Assembly (NCBI GenBank): GCA_035710515.1
Contig: DASTDE010000003.1
Coordinates: forward strand, 62,001 to 126,000
Source of the DNA: Candidatus Rubrimentiphilum sp.
Lineage (GTDB): Bacteria; Vulcanimicrobiota; Vulcanimicrobiia; Vulcanimicrobiales; Vulcanimicrobiaceae
Direction: 5' to 3'
Length of the DNA: 64,000 bases
A program made the position numbers and the translations under genes. This document shows, one piece after another, positions 1 to 6,906 of the stretch. Below the pieces are notes generated by a model. That model was not told where the DNA came from. It was given only the letters and a program-made list of their open reading frames with translations, and did no database searches. Position 1 is the first letter of the stretch, and every line of letters starts with the position of its first letter.

Positions 1-821
1 AGCACCCAATCGTCGCACGCCACTTCGCGTTCGAGATCGAGCTGCTGCGCCATGAAGAGAATCGCCGGGTTGAAGAAAAAGATCGCTTGGATGACGCGCT
101 GGAAACCGTTCGTCCAGTCGTCGGCCCGGCGCAAGTGCGCGAGCTCGTGCAGCGTGATCTGATCGATCTCTTTTTCGGAGAGCCGGTCCAACAGGTGCTT
201 TGGAATCAGGACCATCGAATCGAAGAGTCCAACCGCCACCGGCACCTCGATGTGTCCGGAGACACAGAGACGCACGTCGCGGCCGCCTTTTTCAGCCCGC
301 GTCCAACGCGCGAGGTGCTCGCGGTAGTCGAGGGAGAGCGGCAACGCGTCGCGCTTGAGCGCCTCGAGCCGGTACAGACTGACCGCCAACCGTATTAAAA
401 GGAAGAGCGCGATGGCTACCCAGGCCGAGAAGATCGTGACGGCCACCGGAGCCGGCAGCGCGAAATGCGCGCGCGAGGGCAAGCGCAGCGCCGGCGGCGC
501 GGCCGGTTGCGCAACGACACCGTTGGATTTTTGTGCGAGGGCGGTAACCTTATGCGCCGGCGTCTTTTGCAGATGCGGCGCAGTGACGGCCGAGCTTGCG
601 GACTGCTGTTGCGCCGGCGCCCTTTGAAGGCTTATCTGCGGAAACGCGGTCGCCAAGGGCACGAGCAGCGAGGCGGCCAGCGCGATGCACCACGCCGCAT
701 ACCGGGTGGTGGCATTGATGTTGGGGAGGTAATTCAAGAGCGCCCACGTTGCCAGCGCCAGCAGCGCACCCACCCACAGGCTGTTGAACAGCGTGGCGAC
801 GACAACCATTAACGCTTGCAT
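1..821 (-). CDS. BlaR1/M56 family sensor metallopeptidase, partial (3' end beyond window)
   Basis: This membrane-anchored zinc metallopeptidase of the BlaR1/MecR1 (M56) family normally senses an envelope signal and triggers cleavage of its BlaI partner. Translating the minus strand from 821 gives an open frame of about 273 residues with no stop before the window edge. An N-terminal hydrophobic region (residues about 5-45) is followed by a low-complexity Ala/Pro/Gln stretch, a second membrane segment, the zinc motif HELAH at residues 225-229, and then EREVACDD, the usual M56 downstream metal-ligand region. The ATG overlaps the blaI stop (TAATG), so the two genes are translationally coupled. 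The C-terminal sensor region lies outside the window, so the ligand is unknown. Confidence 0.9.
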   Translation of the reverse strand, partial: MQALMVVVATLFNSLWVGALLALATWALLNYLPNINATTRYAAWCIALAASLLVPLATAFPQISLQRAPAQQQSASSAVTAPHLQKTPAHKVTALAQKSNGVVAQPAAPPALRLPSRAHFALPAPVAVTIFSAWVAIALFLLIRLAVSLYRLEALKRDALPLSLDYREHLARWTRAEKGGRDVRLCVSGHIEVPVAVGLFDSMVLIPKHLLDRLSEKEIDQITLHELAHLRRADDWTNGFQRVIQAIFFFNPAILFMAQQLDLEREVACDDWV

Positions 822-1204
822 TACCCGCGATCCTCGTACTGTTCGATGAGTGACTTGAGCCGCTGCAATTCCACCTCGGTCGGACGCTCGCTTTCGATCA
901 GCCGCAGCGCCAGTTCCGCCGACTTATTTCCAAAGAAGCGGTTGAGCAGCAAGCCCACGGCAGACTGCGCGGCTTCTTCGCGGTCGACGAGCGGCGTATA
1001 CAGGTACGCCCGCCCCTCTTCTTTATGGCTGACATAGCCTTTTTGTTCCAGGATACGCATGGTCGTGAGAACAGTATTGTACGCAATTGGCGGCGGAGGG
1101 AGCGCCTCGGTGACTTCGGCGACCGTCGCGTGGCGCTTGTCCCACAGAACCTCCATTAAGCGAAGTTCGGCCTCTGTGAGAGTGGGGGATTTCTTGCGAG
1201 CCAC
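821..1204 (-). CDS. blaI: BlaI/MecI family transcriptional repressor
   Basis: This is a 127-residue winged-helix repressor of the BlaI/MecI family. The N-terminal DNA-binding domain (about residues 8-75, with LTEAELRLMEVLW and YNTVLTTMRILEQKGYV) matches the family. The C-terminal helices form the dimerisation part that is normally cut by the partner M56 protease. It starts at GTG 1204 behind a good GGAGGT ribosome site at 1209-1214. The M56 gene follows directly with a TAATG overlap, the usual two-gene arrangement. It should repress its own promoter. Whether it controls a beta-lactamase or another envelope response cannot be told here, because no beta-lactamase is in the window. Confidence 0.93.
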   Translation of the reverse strand: MARKKSPTLTEAELRLMEVLWDKRHATVAEVTEALPPPPIAYNTVLTTMRILEQKGYVSHKEEGRAYLYTPLVDREEAAQSAVGLLLNRFFGNKSAELALRLIESERPTEVELQRLKSLIEQYEDRG

Positions 1205-1218
1205 GTGTACCTCCGTAG

Positions 1219-1278
1219 TATTAATTCTTTAATAGACTATAAAGGGTCCGGAGCCGGTTGTCAACTATGGAATTAATA
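1219..1278 (-). promoter_or_regulatory. blaI promoter with palindromic operator
   Basis: Reading the minus strand, TTGACA (1264-1259) and TATAGT (1241-1236) are separated by exactly 17 bases, a near-ideal housekeeping promoter. A perfect palindrome ATAG-A-CTAT (1232-1240) sits on the -10 element, and a 9-base inverted repeat (TATTAATTC 1219-1227, GAATTAATA 1270-1278) brackets the promoter. These are good candidates for BlaI binding sites. The promoter elements are seen directly; the operator role is inference. Confidence 0.7.
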
Positions 1279-1354
1279 TACAACCAAGGGTGGCGGGCCT
1301 CATTCTGTGAGAGGACGAATAGCGCCGATTCGTTACCCCATCCAAGGAGAGTTC

Positions 1355-2377
1355 ATGCGGCGACCGTTCTTCCGTCCGGCCGGGGTAGTCCCGGCGGTCC
1401 TGACCCTGCTCGTTTTGAGCGCCTGCTCCAAAGGCGGCGTGATCGGCAGCGGTCCTTTGCCGACGTCCCCGCCGGTCGTGCCGCACGTCACGGGCGAGTT
1501 CACCGTTCCCACCGCGAACAGCCAGCCGAACGGCATCACGATCGGTTTTAACGGCTTCCTCTACTTCGCGGAAACCAACGGCAACAACATTACCAAGATG
1601 ACCACGGGCGGCGCGTTTACCGAATACAGCGTGCCGACACATGGTGCGGCCCCCTTCGATGTAGTAGCGACGGGCGACGGAAGCATCTGGTTCACCGAAA
1701 GAAATGCGAGCCAAATCGGCACGCTCTTAACCGACACGACATTCGCCGAATACCCGCTGCCGACGGCCAACGCCGGACCTACCTATATTGCGCGCGGCCC
1801 GGATGGCGCGCTCTGGTTTAGCGAAACGACTGCGAACAAACTCGGCCGCATCGACCTGAACGGCAACATCAGCGAGTTTGCCGTTCCGACTGCAAATGCG
1901 GGACTCGCCGGTCTGGTCGGCTATAGCGACGGCGGCGTGTGGATCGTTGAAACAAACGCCTCGGCGATCGTGCGCTTCGATACGACGGCTTTGACCTTTG
2001 GTACGCCGCGCGTCACGCCCACCGCCAACGCGGGCCCCGTGCAAATCGTCGTCTGCCCCGACGGCCAAACGCTGTGCTTCACGGAGAACAACGTCGGAAA
2101 GCTCGGACAGATCACCCCCGCCGGCGTCATCACCGAGCATTCGCTCTCGCCGGCCACGTCGGCATTCGGCCTGGCGAACGGCGCGGATTTCAACTTGTAC
2201 TTCACCGATCCGGCGCAGAACAAAGTCGGGCAGATCTCCGGCATCTCGTTCGGCACGTCTGAGTTCGCGATCCCGACCGCCAGCTCGCAGCCCACGTTCA
2301 TGTCGCTCGGCGCGGACTCGGAGATGTATTTTACAGAATCCGCGGCCAACAAAGTCGCGCGGTTCGTTTACTTCTAG
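1355..2377 (+). CDS. Vgb-like beta-propeller lipoprotein
   Basis: The product is a secreted lipoprotein of about 340 residues. An N-terminal signal ends in the lipobox LSAC. The body has roughly seven repeats of about 45 residues carrying PTANAGP, GPDGALWF and NKxGRI-like motifs, typical of the virginiamycin B lyase (Vgb) six/seven-bladed propeller superfamily. An upstream in-frame ATG exists at 1307, but ATG 1355 follows AAGGAGAG at 1344-1351 and begins the signal peptide, so it is preferred. Vgb-like folds in environmental bacteria are mostly uncharacterised, so lyase activity is not claimed. It ends convergently, overlapping the next gene by four bases. Confidence 0.75.
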   Translation: MRRPFFRPAGVVPAVLTLLVLSACSKGGVIGSGPLPTSPPVVPHVTGEFTVPTANSQPNGITIGFNGFLYFAETNGNNITKMTTGGAFTEYSVPTHGAAPFDVVATGDGSIWFTERNASQIGTLLTDTTFAEYPLPTANAGPTYIARGPDGALWFSETTANKLGRIDLNGNISEFAVPTANAGLAGLVGYSDGGVWIVETNASAIVRFDTTALTFGTPRVTPTANAGPVQIVVCPDGQTLCFTENNVGKLGQITPAGVITEHSLSPATSAFGLANGADFNLYFTDPAQNKVGQISGISFGTSEFAIPTASSQPTFMSLGADSEMYFTESAANKVARFVYF

Positions 2378-2634
2378 TCTTCAGGCTCCCGCAAAACCGC
2401 CAACAGCACTACGCCGTTCGGAGAGACTCCGATCAAAAAGCGGCGCGCTTCGACGTGAATGACGTGAAGCGCGGCTTGCTGCGTGAGCGGCGTCGATTCG
2501 ATGATGGTGACGATCCGGTTCGCGACACTACCGCGTGAGCGCCGTCGAACGTAGGCGCGCGCACTCGCCTGCAATCCTACGAGCATCAGCGCCACCGCCG
2601 CCAGCGCAAGAACGTAGTGCAGGATGAATCCCAT
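2374..2634 (-). CDS. FliO-like small membrane protein
   Basis: This is an 86-residue protein with one N-terminal membrane helix (LHYVLALAAVALMLVGL), a basic stop-transfer (RRRSRG), and a small soluble domain (IVTIIESTPLTQQAALHVIHVEARRFLIGV). That layout resembles FliO/MopB, the flagellar export component. FliO proteins are short and poorly conserved, so the assignment rests on pattern alone. It lies 47 bases downstream of aroF on the same strand, with no other flagellar gene adjacent. A FliJ-like gene and a FliA/WhiG-like sigma factor occur elsewhere in this window. The alternative is a generic single-pass membrane protein. Confidence 0.5.
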   Translation of the reverse strand: MGFILHYVLALAAVALMLVGLQASARAYVRRRSRGSVANRIVTIIESTPLTQQAALHVIHVEARRFLIGVSPNGVVLLAVLREPED

Positions 2635-2681
2635 CGGCCTCCCCCATCACTAGGGAGCCCGAAAGCGCGCGACCTAGGCCA

Positions 2682-3509
2682 TCACTTGCAGGCCGCGAGC
2701 CGCGGTTTCGCCACGAGGTTCCCGCGCATCGCCTGCAGATTGCGCATAAGTCGCGCGAACGTTTCAAAATCAAGCGCCTGTTCGGCATCCGACAGCGCCG
2801 TCGGCGGTTCGGGATGCACCTCGACGATCGCGCCGTCGAGCCCGGCGGCAGCCGCGGCCAAAACGAGCGGCTCGATGAGGCTGACGCGCCCCGTCGCGTG
2901 GCTCGGATCGGCGATCACCGGCAGGTGCGTGAGTTCTTTCAAGCGCAGCGCGCCGCCCAGATCGAAGAGATTGCGCGTCTGCGGATCGAAGCCGCGCACG
3001 CCGCGTTCGCAGAGGACGACGTTCGGATTACCCTCGAGCAAGATGTACTCAGCGGCATAAAGCACTTCATCGAGGGTCGCGAAAGGCGCGCGTTTGAGCA
3101 GAATCGGTTTGCCGGTGCGCGCCGCGGCTTGCAGCAGCGTAAAGTTCTGCATGTTCCGCGCGCCGATCTGAATCATGTCTACGTACCACTCCAGCACCAG
3201 CAGTTGCGCTTCCGCGAGCGCTTCCACCACGGCCGGCACGCCGGCCAGCTGGCACGCAGCGGAGATGAGCTTTACGCCTTCTTCGCCCAGACCCTGAAAC
3301 GCGTACGGCGACGTGCGCGGCTTATAGGCCCCGCCGCGAACCATGGCCGCGCCGTGAGCGGTGACGAATTTTGCCGTCAGTTCGATCTGCGCGCGGCTCT
3401 CGATGGCGCATGGTCCCGCGATCATCGTGAAGCCGCCGTCGCCGAAACTGGCGGCGCCGACTCGGACGACCGTCGCGCCCGCTCCCTCTTTTTTCGCTAG
3501 TTTGTACAC
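2682..3509 (-). CDS. aroF: 3-deoxy-7-phosphoheptulonate (DAHP) synthase
   Basis: This enzyme condenses phosphoenolpyruvate and erythrose 4-phosphate, the first step of the shikimate pathway. The 275-residue protein is a type I-beta (AroF/KDO8P-like) barrel. It shows AGPCAIES near residue 32, RGGAYKPRTSPYAFQG near 58, the metal/PEP region with CERGVRGFD, and DPSHATG followed by VEVHPEPPTALSDAEQ. The N-terminal ACT/ferredoxin-like regulatory domain found in some relatives is absent. Control by aromatic amino acids is therefore probably exerted on the transcript, in line with the leader peptide and attenuator immediately upstream (3537-3659). It follows trpE, trpG and a methyltransferase on the same strand. 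Confidence 0.93.
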   Translation of the reverse strand: MYKLAKKEGAGATVVRVGAASFGDGGFTMIAGPCAIESRAQIELTAKFVTAHGAAMVRGGAYKPRTSPYAFQGLGEEGVKLISAACQLAGVPAVVEALAEAQLLVLEWYVDMIQIGARNMQNFTLLQAAARTGKPILLKRAPFATLDEVLYAAEYILLEGNPNVVLCERGVRGFDPQTRNLFDLGGALRLKELTHLPVIADPSHATGRVSLIEPLVLAAAAAGLDGAIVEVHPEPPTALSDAEQALDFETFARLMRNLQAMRGNLVAKPRLAACK

Positions 3510-3536
3510 GTTCTTCCGCCTCTATAGAAAACAAAA

Positions 3537-3561
3537 AAGGCCGCCCGGTAAGGGCGGCCTT
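3537..3561 (-). terminator. Rho-independent attenuator in the aroF leader
   Basis: On the minus strand a perfect 10-bp stem (arms 3552-3561 and 3537-3546, five-base loop) is followed by TTTTTTGTTTT. It lies 33 bases after the stop of the leader peptide and 28 bases before aroF. This is the position expected for the terminator hairpin of a translation-controlled attenuator. Confidence 0.85.
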
Positions 3562-3593
3562 CGAAGTTTGATTCGATCTTCGTTACAGCGCGC

Positions 3594-3659
3594 TCAACTC
3601 ACCGGCACATTCGTGCGGCGATACCACCAGTAGGAATAGCGCGAAGACGAGACCTTCAT
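3594..3659 (-). CDS. Aromatic leader peptide of aroF (21 residues)
   Basis: A 21-codon reading frame (ATG 3659-3657, TGA 3596-3594) encodes a peptide with the run YSYWWY at residues 8-13: three Tyr and two Trp codons out of six. It precedes an intrinsic terminator and then DAHP synthase. This is the architecture of ribosome-mediated attenuation (as in the trp and phe leaders), where stalling at scarce Tyr/Trp codons prevents terminator folding. There is no Shine-Dalgarno; the promoter -10 ends ten bases before the ATG, so the transcript is probably leaderless. The regulatory role is inferred from layout. Confidence 0.8.
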   Translation of the reverse strand: MKVSSSRYSYWWYRRTNVPVS

Positions 3660-3668
3660 GTGAGGGGG

Positions 3669-3698
3669 AGTCTAGCATGGCTAGACCGCCGCTGTCAA
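3669..3698 (-). promoter_or_regulatory. aroF leader promoter with overlapping palindrome
   Basis: Minus strand: TTGACA (3698-3693), an 18-base spacer, and TAGACT (3674-3669). The -35 lies within the last codons of the upstream methyltransferase. The palindrome TCTAGC-ATG-GCTAGA (3671-3685, forward) overlaps the -10 and could be a repressor site in addition to the attenuator. The start of transcription would fall one to three bases before the leader ATG. Confidence 0.65.
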
Positions 3699-4490
3699 TT
3701 TTCGAGCAGTCCCCTTAAAGAACGTGTAGCAGAAGGCACCATCGGCTTCGGCAGTCCGGTTCAGATGGGCTATGCCCCGGTCGAAATCGGCCTCGGTGAT
3801 AAGCCCCGCTCGCAGCGCGGATTGCCGGGCGCCCGCGATCATCGTCTTTCTCGTGAACCCTTCGATCAGGCCGGGTTTGCTGCCGTCAACGTAGACCATC
3901 CGCGGAGAAACGCGCACGTCGTCAAAGCTGGCTTCCGTCAACAGAGGATAGAGCGCCCTGCCGATCAGCGCATTTCCGCCCGCACGGGATTGCAGCTCGA
4001 CAAGGCACCGGATTGCGTCGCGCGCGTACTCGCTATCCGGATGAAAGTATGCGGAACCATGATCGCCTTCGATCGCGGTGATCGTTCCTCCGGGCTTCAA
4101 GACGCGTTTCAGCCCCCTCAGCGCCTCCGCCGGCTTCGCCAAGTGTTCGAGAACGAAGCAAACGAAGACGTGATCGAACGACTCGGCAGAAAACGGCAAA
4201 TCAAGAATATCCGCCTGCCGAAAGGTTACGTTCCCGACGCCCGCCGCCGCAACGGCCTCCTTCGCTTCCGCGATCGATGTTTGCGACAAGTCAATGGAGG
4301 TTATCAACGCCTTCGGACTATGCTTTGCCAGCGGAATCGTTTGTGCGCCGACGCCGCAGCCGGCTTCCAAGACGCTGCTTCCTTCCGGATAAAACGTATC
4401 CGCGTGCAGCAGCTCGACGAGCGTTGCGGCTTGATCTTGCAGCCGGAGGTTTTCTCCCGGCTCGTAGCCGTGGACGTAGGCGCCGGCCAC
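3681..4490 (-). CDS. SAM-dependent class I methyltransferase
   Basis: The product, about 269 residues, is a Rossmann-fold methyltransferase. SAM motif I VLEAGCGVGAQT is near residue 44, the acidic motif TSIDLS follows, then RQADILDLPF and FVCFVLEHLAKP. The C-terminal half resembles ubiE/arsM-type small-molecule methyltransferases. The GTG at 4490 is taken as start, just after the trpG stop (4496); translation upstream of it is out-of-frame trpG sequence. The substrate is unknown. Its place between trpG and aroF could be coincidental or point to modification of an aromatic product. Its last codons contain the -35 of the aroF leader promoter. Confidence 0.8.
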   Translation of the reverse strand: MAGAYVHGYEPGENLRLQDQAATLVELLHADTFYPEGSSVLEAGCGVGAQTIPLAKHSPKALITSIDLSQTSIAEAKEAVAAAGVGNVTFRQADILDLPFSAESFDHVFVCFVLEHLAKPAEALRGLKRVLKPGGTITAIEGDHGSAYFHPDSEYARDAIRCLVELQSRAGGNALIGRALYPLLTEASFDDVRVSPRMVYVDGSKPGLIEGFTRKTMIAGARQSALRAGLITEADFDRGIAHLNRTAEADGAFCYTFFKGTARKLTAAV

Positions 4491-4495
4491 CGGCG

Positions 4496-5065
4496 TTACA
4501 GTCCCAGGGCGTTGCGAACGATGCGGGCGCCGTTCTCGCTGAGCACGGATTCGGGATGGAATTGCACGGCCGTGATGGGAAGCGTCCGGTGCGCGATCGC
4601 TTGGACGACGCCGTCGGAGCTGCGGGCGCAGACCTCCAGCTCGTCCGGCAGCGAACCCGGATCGAGGCAGAGCGAGTGATAACGCGTGGCGTGCAGCGGT
4701 GAGGCGAGACCCTCGAAAAGCGTGCCGCCGCGATGCGTAATAGCCGAGACTTTGCCGTGCATCGGTTCGGGTGCGTGGGTAACCTTCGCGCCAAAAGCTT
4801 CGCCGATGGCTTGCAGGCCGAGACACACGCCGAACACCGGCATCTTCCGTTTCGCCGCATCGCGCACGAGCTGCACGATCTGCGGCGTTTGGCTGGGATT
4901 TCCAGGTCCCGGCCCGATGACCAGCGCGTCGTAACCCTCCAGCAGTTTGGCGTTCAAGCGCGGATCGTCGTTGTGCACGACCTCGGGCATCGCGCCTTGC
5001 TCGGCCAACAGGTGCACGACGTTGTACGTGAACGAATCGAAGTTATCGATGAACAGTATTTTCAT
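4496..5065 (-). CDS. trpG: Anthranilate synthase component II (glutamine amidotransferase)
   Basis: This 189-residue class I amidotransferase supplies ammonia from glutamine to TrpE (and possibly PabB, if shared). It begins MKILFIDNFDSFTYN. The oxyanion/nucleophile motif GVCLGLQAIGE carries the catalytic Cys, GPGPGNPSQT is the TrpG signature, and HPESVLSE carries the His-Glu of the triad. An in-frame ATG at 5125 would add 20 residues derived from a dispersed repeat, so ATG 5065 is preferred. It lies 84 bases downstream of trpE, and that gap is repeat DNA. Confidence 0.95.
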   Translation of the reverse strand: MKILFIDNFDSFTYNVVHLLAEQGAMPEVVHNDDPRLNAKLLEGYDALVIGPGPGNPSQTPQIVQLVRDAAKRKMPVFGVCLGLQAIGEAFGAKVTHAPEPMHGKVSAITHRGGTLFEGLASPLHATRYHSLCLDPGSLPDELEVCARSSDGVVQAIAHRTLPITAVQFHPESVLSENGARIVRNALGL

Positions 5066-5069
5066 TACA

Positions 5070-5160
5070 CTTCGACTCCGCTCAGGGGCCCTTCGCCCTT
5101 CGACGAACTCAGGATGACAAGGCATTTCGCTGAAGGCGAAACGCTACGCTCAGGATGACA
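5070..5160. repeat. Dispersed repeat (CTTCGAC...CTCAGGATGACA family), copies between trpE and trpG
   Basis: Two copies of the CTCAGGATGACA core (ending 5119 and 5160) plus CTTCGACTCCGCTCAG at 5070-5085 fill the trpE-trpG gap. The last copy supplies the final Ser codons and TGA stop of trpE. Translated in the trpG direction, the unit gives the HPEFVEG peptide known from a widespread interspersed repeat family. Six further loci in this window share the core. Confidence 0.75.
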
Positions 5161-6520
5161 CATTGGCGACCTCCGCGTCGCGCTTTGACACGCTCAATAT
5201 GACGCGTGCGATCTCCGTTTTGCTCATGATCTCGTCGTATTCGGCTTCGGGATCGCTGTCGGCAACGATGCCGGCAGAGGCCTGCCAGTGCGCGTTTCCG
5301 CCCTGCACGTGCATGCTGCGCAGCGTAATACACGAATCAAAGTCGCCGCCGTGCGCCCAGCGGCCCACGCTGCCGGCATAAAAGCCGCGCGCGACCGGTT
5401 CGAGCTGGTCGATCAGCTGCATCGCGCGGATCTTCGGCGTTCCGGTGACGGTGCCGGCGGGAAAGCCCGCGGCGAAGAGATCGAGCGCGTCGCACTCCGG
5501 GCGCAAGGTGCCCGTGACGTCCGATACGATGTGCATCACGTGGCTGTAACGCTCCAGCTGCAGCAGTTCGACGACTTTGACCGATCCGAACTCGCAGACC
5601 GCGCCCAGATCGTTCCGTCCCAAATCGACGAGCATCACGTGCTCCGCCCGCTCCTTTTCATTTGAAAGCAATTCGGCGGCGATCGCAAGATCCGCGGACT
5701 CGTCCACGCCGCGGGGCCGCGTGCCCGCCAGCGGCCGGATGCGCGCTTTGCGTCCCTCGAGGCGCACGAGAAATTCCGGCGAGGCTCCGAGCAGTTGACC
5801 GAACGGAGCATCCACGTAAAACATGTACGGCGACGGGTTGCGCGACCGGATCGCGCGATAGAGATCGAATGCCGAACCCTGCAGCGGCGCCGTAAACCGG
5901 ATCCCGAGCTGCAGTTGATAGACCTCGCCGTCCGTGATATTTTCTTTGACTTCACGGGCGCGATCGAGGAACTGCGAACGATCCATCGAGCAGCGTACCG
6001 GTTCGGATCCGCGCACGCCGGCCGGCAGAGCGGGACGCGCGGTTAAGAGCCGTTCGATGTAAGAGTCGATCTTCGCGTCCAGTTCGCTCGCGTCGGATCC
6101 GCACGTCCAGATCGTCAGTTCGTCGCTGAAGTGATCGAAGATAAGCCACGTCGCCGGCAGCGCAACGTATGCCGCGGGCATGGGCGGATCGGCGTCGCCC
6201 CTCGCCGGCAGACGCGCGAACGAACGCGCCGCGTCGTAGGAAAATGCCACCAGTGCGCCGCCGCGGCCGTCGGGATCGTCGATATTCTTGCGATGCTCGT
6301 TTACGAACGACCGGATGTTCGCGAGCATGTTGCCGTCGTCCACAAAGCTGCGCGCGTCGAGATAATCCACGCCCAAGAACGAATAACGCGAGATTCGTCC
6401 GCCGCTTTCAACGCTCTCTAAGAGGCACGCCGCCCCGGGCGCGGCCAAAGCTGCGAGCGCGCCGATCGGCGTCAGGGTGTCGGCCGCGATCGTACGGCTG
6501 CGCGAGGCGAGGGTGGGCAT
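5150..6520 (-). CDS. trpE: Anthranilate synthase component I
   Basis: This 456-residue chorismate-utilising enzyme makes anthranilate from chorismate, the first committed step of tryptophan synthesis. The N-terminal LLESVESGGRISRYSFLG region is the Trp-binding feedback site of TrpE. The C-terminal catalytic domain has SPYMFYVD, GASPEFLVR, RPLAGTRPRG, EHVMLVDLGRNDLG, FPAGTVTGTPKIRAM, and GFYAGSVGRW. The N-terminal Trp-site motif favours TrpE over PabB. The start overlaps the upstream fliJ-like stop (TGATG). The 3' end, including the stop, lies in a dispersed repeat. trpG follows, separated by the same repeat. Confidence 0.93.
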   Translation of the reverse strand: MPTLASRSRTIAADTLTPIGALAALAAPGAACLLESVESGGRISRYSFLGVDYLDARSFVDDGNMLANIRSFVNEHRKNIDDPDGRGGALVAFSYDAARSFARLPARGDADPPMPAAYVALPATWLIFDHFSDELTIWTCGSDASELDAKIDSYIERLLTARPALPAGVRGSEPVRCSMDRSQFLDRAREVKENITDGEVYQLQLGIRFTAPLQGSAFDLYRAIRSRNPSPYMFYVDAPFGQLLGASPEFLVRLEGRKARIRPLAGTRPRGVDESADLAIAAELLSNEKERAEHVMLVDLGRNDLGAVCEFGSVKVVELLQLERYSHVMHIVSDVTGTLRPECDALDLFAAGFPAGTVTGTPKIRAMQLIDQLEPVARGFYAGSVGRWAHGGDFDSCITLRSMHVQGGNAHWQASAGIVADSDPEAEYDEIMSKTEIARVILSVSKRDAEVANVSS

Positions 6521-6906
6521 CAGGCTTGATTGGCTTCGTCGAGTTCGCGTTCTTCCTTGCGGGCCTGGCGGGCGGCAAATTCGGCGAGGCGCCGCTTCTT
6601 CAGCAGCTCAAGCGCCTTGCGATCGCGCATGGCGGGCAGAAGCGCGGCTCTCGCCGCATCTGCTTCATCGGAATATCGCCGCGCGACGGCTCGAAGTTCG
6701 GCGATGCTTCTTTCAAGCTCGGCGATGGTCGCGGCACTATCCGGATCCCAGGCGTTCACGCGCGCGGAAAAATCTGATTCGAGCCGGTTGAGCCGGACTT
6801 GAATTTCATCCAGGCGCCCCTGCGCTCGTGCGAGGATCTGCCGCTTTGCGTTCTCGACGGCGCGCCGCTGTGCGAGCAACGCTTCCAGCGGAAACGTAAA
6901 GCTCAA
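6520..6906 (-). CDS. FliJ-like coiled-coil protein
   Basis: This is a 128-residue, almost wholly helical protein with high charge and heptad-like periodicity. It starts FTFPLEALLAQRRAVENAKRQIL, close to the FliJ signature start (FxLxxLLxxRxxxExxA). FliJ is a flagellar export chaperone and ATPase-stalk protein of about 145 residues. The start is a TTG at 6906, overlapping the purA stop (TTGA); longer readings run into purA in another frame. trpE follows with a TGATG overlap. A generic coiled-coil protein is the alternative. Together with a FliO-like gene and a FliA/WhiG sigma factor it hints at scattered flagellar genes. Confidence 0.55.
   Translation of the reverse strand: MSFTFPLEALLAQRRAVENAKRQILARAQGRLDEIQVRLNRLESDFSARVNAWDPDSAATIAELERSIAELRAVARRYSDEADAARAALLPAMRDRKALELLKKRRLAEFAARQARKEERELDEANQA

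Noticed and set aside
3660-4679. Long plus-strand open frame opposite the methyltransferase and trpG
   Set aside because: It is the high-GC antisense shadow of two well-supported minus-strand genes; its translation is Arg-rich with no domain.
4496-5125. Longer TrpG start at 5125
   Set aside because: The extra 20 residues are encoded by the dispersed repeat and are absent from TrpG families.
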